Shown in pieces: positions 1 to 7,187 of a DNA stretch of 64,000 nt (position 1 is its first letter; each line of letters starts with the position of its first letter). The notes under the pieces are model-generated. The model did not search any database and was not told where the DNA came from. It saw only the letters and a list, made by a program, of their open reading frames with translations. Source of the DNA: CAVRTJ01 sp964507185. Its GTDB lineage: Bacteria > Acidobacteriota > UBA4820 > DSQY01. The DNA lies in the NCBI GenBank assembly GCA_964507185.1, contig CAZDOY010000017.1, forward strand, positions 1 to 64,000, written 5' to 3'. The translations under genes and the position numbers were made by a program.

Positions 1-627
1 ATCGCCATCTGGTGGGCCGTCTACATGCAGTACGGCGACGTCATGAACCTGTGGGCCCGCGATTACACCCAGCCGGTCAAGGCCTTCGGGCTCACCATGC
101 CCATCGAGTGGTACCAGGCCGTCAACCCCATCTTCATCCTTCTCTTTACGCCCATGCTGGTCTGGTTCTGGGGTTACCTGAACCGCCGGAAGAAGGAACC
201 CTCCACCTCCGGCAAGATGCAGTGGGGCTTTATTCTGAGCATCCTCTCGTTCCTGGTCATGGTGGGCGCAGCGACCGTCTTTGCGCATTCTCACTCGGCT
301 GTAAGCCCCTGGTGGCTCGTGGGGTTCTACGCCGTCATGACGCTCTCCGAGCTGTGCCTGAGCCCCATGGGCCTGTCCTACGTCACGAAGGTGGCGCCGC
401 CCAAATACCAGTCCCTCATGATGGGCATGTGGTTCGCGGCCAGCGGGGTGGGGAGCTTCTTCGCGGGATTCCTGGGGCAGATGTGGATCACGCCCCACAT
501 TCAGAACCACTTCCCCATCCAGCTCCACCCGACGAACTACTTCTGGGTCATGAGCAGCCTGTCCGTGATCTGCCTGGCCTTCATGGTCCTGGCATTCAAG
601 TTGATCAACAAGGCCCCAAAACTCTAG
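1..627 (+). CDS. POT-family proton-dependent oligopeptide transporter, C-terminal part
   Basis: The reading frame is open from the first base, so the gene begins outside the window; 208 residues remain. They show the last membrane helices of a major-facilitator protein, with a WYQAVNPIFILLFTPML stretch followed by ELCLSPMGLSYVTKVAP and FFAGFLGQ, which are typical of the POT/PTR (DtpA-like) family of proton-coupled di- and tripeptide symporters in the inner membrane. The internal ATG at 25 is not a credible start because the protein lacks its N-terminal half. Convergent with selD. Together with two OPT transporters in the window it suggests active peptide uptake. Confidence 0.85.
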   Translation: MAIWWAVYMQYGDVMNLWARDYTQPVKAFGLTMPIEWYQAVNPIFILLFTPMLVWFWGYLNRRKKEPSTSGKMQWGFILSILSFLVMVGAATVFAHSHSAVSPWWLVGFYAVMTLSELCLSPMGLSYVTKVAPPKYQSLMMGMWFAASGVGSFFAGFLGQMWITPHIQNHFPIQLHPTNYFWVMSSLSVICLAFMVLAFKLINKAPKL

Positions 628-636
628 AAACACGTT

Positions 637-663
637 GTCGCCCGCCCCGACGGGGCGGGCGAC
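637..663. terminator. GC-rich hairpin between convergent genes
   Basis: A perfect 13-bp inverted repeat around a single central base lies just after the transporter stop codon and before the 3' end of selD. It could end transcription from both sides. No clear T-tract follows on either strand, so it may be a stabilising 3' structure instead of a classical intrinsic terminator. Confidence 0.45.
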
Positions 664-716
664 ATGCCTCTCCGGATACGCCCCCTCCCGACTTGTCGCT
701 ATTATACCGAGTGTTC

Positions 717-1766
717 TCAGGGCTTGACGCGGATCCTGGCAGGGCCTTCTGTGAACCGGCCGACCACCCACCACCGTTGGCCGCGCGAGGACAGCGCCGA
801 TTCCAACGAATCCCTGCGATCCGCGGGCACGGCAAGCAGGAGCCCGCCCGAGGTCTGGGCGTCCGCCGCCATGACGATCTGATGGGGCTCGACGCGTTCG
901 CCGATTTCCAGCGAAGGCAGGACGAGGTCGCGGTTCGCGTAGGTGCCACCCGGAACCATCTCCCTTTTCGCGAAGGCTTCCACGCCCTCGAAGAAGGGGA
1001 CGGCGGACAGATCCACCGAAGCGCCCAGGCCGCCCTCGGCGCACATCTCGAGCAGGTGCCCCAGGAACCCGAAGCCCGTCACGTCCGTCGCCGCTTTCAG
1101 CCCCGCTTCGACCGCGGCTTCTGCAGCGGCTCGATTCAGCTCGAGCATGGATTCCACGGCCTCGCCGTATCCGGCCTCGTCCAGTTCATCGTTCTTGAAG
1201 GCCGTGGCGAGAATGCCGGTGCCGAGGGGTTTCGTCAGGTAGACCAGGTCGCCGGGCGACGCGGCGTTCTTGCGCAGAAGGCTCAGAACCCGTGCCTCCC
1301 CGATGACGGCCATGCCGTACTTGGGTTCCGGATCATCTACCGTGTGTCCGCCGACAACGAGGCATCCGGCCTCGATGGCCTTGTCGGACCCGCCTTTCAG
1401 AATTTCGATCATCTCCTGCGACCTGTGTTTCCGCGTGGGGAAATTCATGAGGTTGAGCGCGAGCTTGGGCGCTCCGCCCATGGCGTAGACATCCGAGAAG
1501 GCGTTGGAGGCGGCTATCCGGCCGAAGGTGTAGGGGTCGTCCACCACCGGCGTGAAATAGTCCGTCGTGAACACAAGAACCCTGTCCGCGTCCAACAGGT
1601 ACGCGGCGGCGTCCTCCACGTGCCCGGAGGCTGTGAGGAGCCTTTCATCCGTCATCGGGGGCAACTGGCGGAGAACCTCCGCCAGGTCCATCGGACTGAT
1701 TTTGCACGCTCAGCCCGCGCCGTGGCTGAGTGCCGTCAGTCGCCCGATGGGCGGCCTCTCGGTCAT
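717..1766 (-). CDS. selD: Selenide, water dikinase SelD, itself a selenoprotein (in-frame UGA)
   Basis: SelD makes selenophosphate from selenide and ATP, the selenium donor for selenocysteine and selenouridine. Read conventionally the ORF starts at 1691, losing the N-terminal catalytic loop. Upstream in the same frame, after an AAGGAGAAGGCC ribosome site, an ATG at 1766 gives MTERPPIGRLTALSHGAG, then TGA at 1710-1712, then ACKISP. This matches the family loop SHGAGCGCKISP with UGA at the catalytic Cys (Cys17 in E. coli) and the ATP-site Lys three residues on (residue 22 here). Residues 27-349 contain TTDYFTPVVDDP and FGRIAASNAFSDVYAMGG, also diagnostic. Full length is 349 residues, normal for the family. 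The gene is last in the kinase/PEGA operon, 23 bases after its neighbour. Decoding needs SelA, SelB and SelC, not seen here. Confidence 0.92.
1665..1685 (-). promoter_or_regulatory. Bacterial SECIS-like hairpin in selD
   Basis: On the selD strand, 24 bases after the UGA codon, CTGGCGGAG pairs perfectly with CTCCGCCAG around GTT. The tip can be read as GGUU closed by A and U, similar to the GGUC apical loop of the E. coli fdhF SECIS. Bacterial SECIS elements lie inside the coding sequence just after the UGA and bind SelB. The spacing is at the upper end of the usual range. Function is inferred. Confidence 0.6.
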
Positions 1767-1789
1767 GGCCTTCTCCTTAACACGTTTGA

Positions 1790-3964
1790 TCAACCGCCGT
1801 CTGCCGCGGGCTCTTTCCCTGTTTGGTGAACAGGCGGCGGCGCCGGAATTTGCCGCAGCAAGTCCATGGCGAGCGGCTGGGCCAGAATGTCGCCTACGCC
1901 GTCGAGCGTTGCCGATGCATCGCCAGCGGCGCTGAGCAGAAGAGGTCTCGCCTCCTGCAGACGTCCCAGTTGTATGAGAGCGACGCCCCGGACATAGTCG
2001 AGGCTTGCCCTGCTGAAGAACCTGGAGTCGGGCGCCGTGACGTTCTTCAAACCGTCCAGCGCCACGGCCGGGCGGCCCAGGTTAAGTTCGGCGAACGCGA
2101 CGTTCATACGCGCGGCGAATGCCTCGGCGGGAATCTCGGCTCCGAGAAGCGCCTGGTGCCCAAACAACCACAGTCTCCTGTACCCGGCGTTTGGTCCGAG
2201 GTAGGGAATAACCGCGTGAAAGTCCTCCGCATTGAATGTCCAGGTTTGCTCGCTTCCCGAGTGGAGGAAACGAAAGACGGGATCGCCCTTCTCTTCCATC
2301 GCCTTCAGTGCCGAGACCGTGTTTGCCGTTATGGTCCTATCCACGCCAAGGAGGACGTCTCCCGCCTCCGGTCCTCCCGGTACGCGCACCCCCCGCACGA
2401 AAACCGGCCCGGGCTCGCCGGCAAGGTCCGCCAGAGCCACTACCTTCCATGGCGTCACCTTGAAAGGGTCGCTGTTCAGGAGAGCCAGCGCATCGCCGGC
2501 CTTTTCGGGGGCGCTGACGAAATCGCTGTACTCGTCGTATCCGGGCAACCCCGGCACAAAAAGCCGCAGCGTCACCTCGAGTTTCTTGTCTGGGGCGGAC
2601 CTCAAGAGCCCGACAAGCAGCCCCTGGCTCTTGTACTTCCTGCACAGGCTCTCCGCGGTGGAGGCCCTCACCTCGAAGCCCACGCCATGCGCAAAGAAGG
2701 TGTCCGGGAGAAGAGGGTCCCTCTCTTCAGCTATTGTGCCGTTGAACAGAGGCATGCCCGGCACGGAATCCTTCAGCACGGCACCTGCCTCCTTGAGTTG
2801 TGCCTGGGTAACGTCCTGCTCCCTCGTCAGCCCGACCCAAAGAAGCGTGGGGCGAAGCGTGGCCCGCACGACAAATGGGCTGGAACCGGTCACGTCTACC
2901 TTTGCCTTGTATTGGCCCACCCCCTGCTTCTGCACAAAAAAGTCGTGTTCACCGATGCAGAAGTCGGCCACCTGGAGGGGCGTTTTTCCGTAGTCCCTAC
3001 CGTCGATGCTGACCTCCGCACCCGTCGGGCGCGACATCAGCCGAAGCTCGACGGTCTTCCTTTCGAGCGCGATGGGCTTGATAAACCCGGGACTGTCGTT
3101 CTCCTTGTCGAGCGCCACGTTCAGCAGAAACTCCCGCGGCGCAAAACACTTCCTTTCCAGGGTTACCTTGTGGCCGCCCGGCGGGAGATAGAGCGCGGGA
3201 ATCACGTAGATCGAGGCAGGATCCGTGCCGTTGTTCTGGGCAAAGCGCGCCCATTCGTCCCTGGAGGACGCGAGCTTCCCCGCCGTTCCCACAAGGTTCC
3301 CGTCCACGTAGAGTTTTGTGCCATTGGGCTGCACGAAGAAATAGATGCTGCGAGCGTTGGGCACGAGTTTCACGTTGAAGGGCACCGAGACGCCGACCTC
3401 TACATTCAGTTCCTTTTCCGCCGAGTCGTACCCGCGGTGAGCAACCTTAACGACGTGGAGGCCTTTCAATACCGGGATAGAGGCCGGTATGCTCGTTCCC
3501 AGCGAGCGCCCGTCGAGAAACACCTGGCTGTCCGGCGGGGTAATCGACAGTTCGAGCGTCCCCGTAAGCTGCTTTCTGATATCTTCGAAGAACTTCCGGA
3601 TCTTGGGAGTCCTGATCCGTGCAAAAGGGTAATCGGGACGAAGGTTGATGAGTCGGGTGAAGTCCTTCCTCGCGTCATCGAGCTTGCCGAGATTGAACTC
3701 GCAGATCCCCCTCAGCTCCAGCGCCTTCTCCAGCAGCGATTCGTCCTGGGGTTGCAGCCGGCCGCTCGACTCCCACTGCGTGAGCGTATCAAGCAGGGGG
3801 TTCAGGGCCTGCAGGGCTTCCGGGAACTGGTAACTCTGGAAGGCTTGGTCGGCCTTCTGGAAGGACTCCTGGAGCGAACCAATCTCCTCCATGACGACCT
3901 GGCCGAAGACAGGACACGCGAAGAGAACGGCAACTACTGCGAGGACGGCGGTTGCGCGCCTCAT
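1790..3964 (-). CDS. Exported PEGA-domain protein with TPR-like N-terminus
   Basis: A 724-residue protein with a signal peptide (RRATAVLAVVAVLFACPVFG), so probably periplasmic. Residues about 25-130 form helical TPR-like repeats (a run ending KLDDARKDFTRLINLRPDYP). PEGA modules follow: GTLELSITPPDSQVFLDGRSLG, a second with PNGTKLYVDGNLVG, a third with SRPTGAEVSIDGRDYGKTP. PEGA domains are beta-sheet modules in surface proteins of unknown role. The C-terminal half is not recognisable apart from a final helical TPR-like part. Its ATG overlaps the stop of the preceding gene (ATGA), so the two are probably translationally coupled. Likely an extracytoplasmic partner of the kinase encoded two genes upstream. 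Confidence 0.7.
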   Translation of the reverse strand: MRRATAVLAVVAVLFACPVFGQVVMEEIGSLQESFQKADQAFQSYQFPEALQALNPLLDTLTQWESSGRLQPQDESLLEKALELRGICEFNLGKLDDARKDFTRLINLRPDYPFARIRTPKIRKFFEDIRKQLTGTLELSITPPDSQVFLDGRSLGTSIPASIPVLKGLHVVKVAHRGYDSAEKELNVEVGVSVPFNVKLVPNARSIYFFVQPNGTKLYVDGNLVGTAGKLASSRDEWARFAQNNGTDPASIYVIPALYLPPGGHKVTLERKCFAPREFLLNVALDKENDSPGFIKPIALERKTVELRLMSRPTGAEVSIDGRDYGKTPLQVADFCIGEHDFFVQKQGVGQYKAKVDVTGSSPFVVRATLRPTLLWVGLTREQDVTQAQLKEAGAVLKDSVPGMPLFNGTIAEERDPLLPDTFFAHGVGFEVRASTAESLCRKYKSQGLLVGLLRSAPDKKLEVTLRLFVPGLPGYDEYSDFVSAPEKAGDALALLNSDPFKVTPWKVVALADLAGEPGPVFVRGVRVPGGPEAGDVLLGVDRTITANTVSALKAMEEKGDPVFRFLHSGSEQTWTFNAEDFHAVIPYLGPNAGYRRLWLFGHQALLGAEIPAEAFAARMNVAFAELNLGRPAVALDGLKNVTAPDSRFFSRASLDYVRGVALIQLGRLQEARPLLLSAAGDASATLDGVGDILAQPLAMDLLRQIPAPPPVHQTGKEPAADGG

Positions 3965-5091
3965 GTCCCGATCCTCCCCAGTACGGCCGCCCGCTTGTCC
4001 ACGTATATGATTCTGTTCAAGCCGTCCCAGCCCGCCACGTAAATGCGCGCCACGTCTTCTCTCGTGTTGCCGAGAAACCGCCCGTCGGACGAAAACAGGA
4101 GAAGCTCGTGAGCCCGGCCGTCGAAGAGGAGTGTGTCGCCCGCGAAGTCCACGAAGAGACCCTCGAGCTTGCGGACCCGATGCCCCGAGGCTTCTGGGTC
4201 CAGTACGCGCAGCGGGCTCATATCCGCGCCGAATACGAAGACCTTGTCCCCGTCGCGGTCGGCGACGTAAATCCTGCCGGCCAGGTCCGTGCGCACGATG
4301 GTTGGTTTTCGGATCGTCAGGGCGGCGCTTCCGCCCGGGACGCCCTTTGCATCAAGCCTGAAGAGGCGTCGCTTCCCCGCGTCCAGCAATATGAGGCTCC
4401 CGTCCGGCGAAGCGGCCACCGACGCGGGTTCATCCAGGCCGCTGGGCAGGTGTATCACCCTGTCCCCCCAGAGGATCTGGCTGTCCCCAAGCGCAAGTGG
4501 GCGCCCCGTCTCGTCGAGGCTCAGATCCCGGGCGCCGGGGAGTGGCTTGCTGGACAGGAGCTTCCCGTCCGGCCCCATCCTCACGAGGGCGCTTTTTGTC
4601 AAAAGATAGGCCGAACCGTCGGGCCCCGGGACGGCGGCCTCGATTCGCTTGAGGCTGCCCTTGTCGTGTGTGGGAAACGGCTTTTCGCTGAATGTGAAGT
4701 AGCTGCCGGGGTGCATCGGCCCCTGGCGCTGGAGCAGGGCGCGGACTTTCTCAGACGCTTCGGAGTCGCCGTTGTGGAGCTTTGCGTAGCACTCCGCCGC
4801 CCTCATGGGGCGTTGAAGGGCCAGGTAGACACGGGCACACAGGTCCAGGAACGGACCCTGATCGTCCAGTTGCGGCGCCGCCGTCACGAGCAGGCGGTAG
4901 GCCTGGTCGGGACGCCCTGAGTAAAGGGCGGCGTTCGCGGCTCCCGTGAGGTCCTTGACCGATACCCCGCTGTCCTGCCGCGGTGGGAATGTCTGCACCG
5001 GGCCTTCCGCACGTACGGCCAGGGGCCTCGCCGCACACGCGATCAGAACGCTAAGGCACAGAAACCTTGCCGGAATCGTAGTCCACCACAC
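3961..5091 (-). CDS. Exported NHL/beta-propeller protein
   Basis: 376 residues from a GTG at 5091. I chose this start because GGGGGA lies ten bases upstream and it gives a good signal peptide (MWWTTIPARFLCLSVLIACA); the longer frame to 5226 has no such features and sits inside the kinase gene. A short helical TPR-like part (about residues 40-115) is followed by repeats such as PDGSLILLDAGKRRLFRLD, GRIYVADRDGDKVFVFGAD and GDTLLFDGRAHELLLFSSDG, typical of NHL or YncE-type propellers used for binding. It overlaps the end of the kinase gene by 41 bases and the start of the PEGA gene by 4. No enzymatic motif is visible. Confidence 0.65.
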   Translation of the reverse strand: MWWTTIPARFLCLSVLIACAARPLAVRAEGPVQTFPPRQDSGVSVKDLTGAANAALYSGRPDQAYRLLVTAAPQLDDQGPFLDLCARVYLALQRPMRAAECYAKLHNGDSEASEKVRALLQRQGPMHPGSYFTFSEKPFPTHDKGSLKRIEAAVPGPDGSAYLLTKSALVRMGPDGKLLSSKPLPGARDLSLDETGRPLALGDSQILWGDRVIHLPSGLDEPASVAASPDGSLILLDAGKRRLFRLDAKGVPGGSAALTIRKPTIVRTDLAGRIYVADRDGDKVFVFGADMSPLRVLDPEASGHRVRKLEGLFVDFAGDTLLFDGRAHELLLFSSDGRFLGNTREDVARIYVAGWDGLNRIIYVDKRAAVLGRIGT

Positions 5092-6991
5092 GGGTCTGGT
5101 CCCCCGGCTTGAGGGTCCACTTGAAGCTGACTCTCTTCCCGTCGGAACCCACCACCGTGAAACGGTGGAAGCCCACCGCCAGCGGCGTCGTCCCGTTGAG
5201 AGGAAGGTCTTCCAGGTACGTCCCATCCACTATCACCTTTCCTTCATCGGCCGGCTTTCCGTACAGGAAAACCTTGACCGTCTTGAAAGCAGGGACGTTT
5301 AACGTATTCGTGGCATCGGGCTTGATGGTGACCTGCTGCTCCCGCGTCCCACGAAGGGTCTCATCCACGAAACGCACAGTGTGTTCTCCCGCTGGGAGTT
5401 CGATGGACTGTCCCGAACGCCCCAGCAGGCGGTTGTCTTCGTAGATTTTAATTGTACCAGAGGCACTCACTGCCCGCAATGTTCCCTTGTCCGGCTCTTT
5501 TGCGAGCGATACCTTCAGGCTCGTGGACTCCCTCGGGTTTACCTTGACTTCTTTTCGAACCCATCCCTTGCGGACGAATGCCAGCGTGAACGGTTCACAT
5601 CCCTCCCGGTCAAGTTTGAGCGGCGTCGATTTGCCCGTGTCCTGACCATTCAGAAAGACATCGGCGCCGGGCGGGTCGGTCTCGGCCGTGAAGGTGTAGT
5701 AGCCGGGGCGCAGGGCCAGCTTGAGCGTCTCCTGTCCACGAACGTTGCTTATTGACTTCTTGGCGCTCAGACACCCGAGACGGGCCTCTATGAGATGAAG
5801 TCCGTGATCTCCGGGCGGGATGGTCACGACCTTGACCGGGGATCCGTCGAGGAAGAGGTCCGCGCCCGGAGGATCGGTCACCACGTTTATGAGTACCGGC
5901 AGCTTTTCCTGGGAAGCCGGCGGGCGGATGATGGGAATGTTGGCTCCGTCCTGTTCCGACCAGTAATAGTCGAGTCCTATGAATACCGCCGCGGCCAGAA
6001 GGGCAGCCAGACCGGCCAGTAGCAGGGCGCGGCCCGGCGTGCGCCCCCTTTTCTTTCTGCGTCGCACGCCGGTCGAAGGGGGCGGCGGCAGAAAAGAGTC
6101 CGGCACGTCTCCCGGCTCCGGCTCCTCGTAGGCCGGGCCTGCCTCCCGGTGCTGCGTCGGCCGGCTCGCAAGAAAACCCTCAAGCGCCTGCTGGAACGCC
6201 AGCGCGGACGAATAGCGAGATTCGCGGTCCTTCGCAAGCGCCTTCTGGAGGATCGCCGCCAGGGATTCCGGGATCTTTCCGTTGACCTTGTGGACGGGCA
6301 GGGGAACGTCATGGATGATCCTGTATATCACCGTGGAGATACTGTCACCCGGGAAGGGCCTCTCTCCCGTGAGAAGCTCATAAAGAACCACGCCCATGGA
6401 AAACACGTCGGAACGGCCATCCAGGACCTCCCCTTCAATCTGCTCCGGTGACATGTAGTGAGGCGTTCCGACAACCATGCCCGTCTGGGTGAGGTGGGCC
6501 CCGGCCTGTCGCGCCACCCCGAAATCCATTATCTTAAGCGTGTTGCCGTCTTCGACCATCATGAGATTGGCAGGCTTAATATCCCTGTGGACCACTCCGT
6601 GCCGGTGCGCGTAGTGGAGGGCCGACAGCCCCTGCGTAACGAGTTTGAGCACCTGTTCCATGGGCAGGAGGGACTTCTTGCTGCAGTAGGCGTCCAGCAG
6701 TTCCCCCTCCACGTATTCCATGGCGATGTAGAGGATGCCCCGGTCCTCGAAGACGTCGAATATGGTCACGATGTTGGGATGAAGGAGCCTTCCCGCGGCT
6801 TTCGCCTCCCGCAGGAAGCGTTCGCGCGTCTCGGCGATCTCCTCGTCCCGCGCTCCTTCGAGCGGGCGGATGGTCTTCAGCGCTACGCGACGGTCGATCT
6901 GGGGATCGTAGGCGAGATAGACCACGCCCATGGCCCCCCTCCCGATGACCTTTTCGACCTGGTAGCGACCGACCTGGATAGATTCGTCCAT
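5051..6991 (-). CDS. Transmembrane Ser/Thr protein kinase with periplasmic PEGA repeats
   Basis: 646 residues from ATG 6991 (MDESIQVGRYQVEKVIGRG); the frame extends to 7102 but the kinase domain starts right after this Met. Hanks-type motifs are complete: GRGAMGVVYLAYD glycine loop, VALKTI lysine, VVHRDIKPAN catalytic loop, MDFGVA, then a MSPEQIEGE activation segment. The domain spans about residues 8-275. A single membrane helix (RALLLAGLAALLAAAVFIGL) follows at about 315-335, then extracytoplasmic PEGA modules with two DPPGAD-(L/V)-FL(D/N)G motifs and further beta-rich repeats. It should sense outside the membrane and phosphorylate cytoplasmic targets. First gene of the operon with the propeller, PEGA and selD genes. 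Confidence 0.88.
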   Translation of the reverse strand: MDESIQVGRYQVEKVIGRGAMGVVYLAYDPQIDRRVALKTIRPLEGARDEEIAETRERFLREAKAAGRLLHPNIVTIFDVFEDRGILYIAMEYVEGELLDAYCSKKSLLPMEQVLKLVTQGLSALHYAHRHGVVHRDIKPANLMMVEDGNTLKIMDFGVARQAGAHLTQTGMVVGTPHYMSPEQIEGEVLDGRSDVFSMGVVLYELLTGERPFPGDSISTVIYRIIHDVPLPVHKVNGKIPESLAAILQKALAKDRESRYSSALAFQQALEGFLASRPTQHREAGPAYEEPEPGDVPDSFLPPPPSTGVRRRKKRGRTPGRALLLAGLAALLAAAVFIGLDYYWSEQDGANIPIIRPPASQEKLPVLINVVTDPPGADLFLDGSPVKVVTIPPGDHGLHLIEARLGCLSAKKSISNVRGQETLKLALRPGYYTFTAETDPPGADVFLNGQDTGKSTPLKLDREGCEPFTLAFVRKGWVRKEVKVNPRESTSLKVSLAKEPDKGTLRAVSASGTIKIYEDNRLLGRSGQSIELPAGEHTVRFVDETLRGTREQQVTIKPDATNTLNVPAFKTVKVFLYGKPADEGKVIVDGTYLEDLPLNGTTPLAVGFHRFTVVGSDGKRVSFKWTLKPGDQTRVVDYDSGKVSVP

Positions 6992-7112
6992 CGTTTCTGG
7001 CTCCGACTTAAGTTTCTCACAGATGCGGCTCCCCACAAAGTAGGGATCGACACAAGGGAGACGGGTTGGGCCATTCCGCAGGGCAATACGGAGGGACAGC
7101 AACCGAAGAAAC

Positions 7113-7141
7113 TTGACATTGAAGCACTAATATATTATATT
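7113..7141 (+). promoter_or_regulatory. Sigma-70-type promoter of clpB
   Basis: TTGACA (7113-7118), a 17-base spacer and TATATT (7136-7141) give a near-consensus housekeeping promoter about 45 bases before clpB. The AT-rich stretch is unlike the rest of this GC-rich region. On the other strand the same stretch contains TATAAT without a good -35 box and may overlap the kinase promoter. No CIRCE-type inverted repeat is seen. Confidence 0.75.
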
Positions 7142-7187
7142 GCTTATACGCTCAGGTTTAGTGAAGACCGGGCCCAGGAGATGAACG

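Noticed and set aside
12..4042. Very long plus-strand ORFs (605 and 739 residues) opposite selD and the PEGA gene
   Set aside because: Arg/His/Gly-rich, without family motifs; they mirror real minus-strand genes. High GC leaves antisense frames open, as also seen opposite clpB, infB and the OPT genes.
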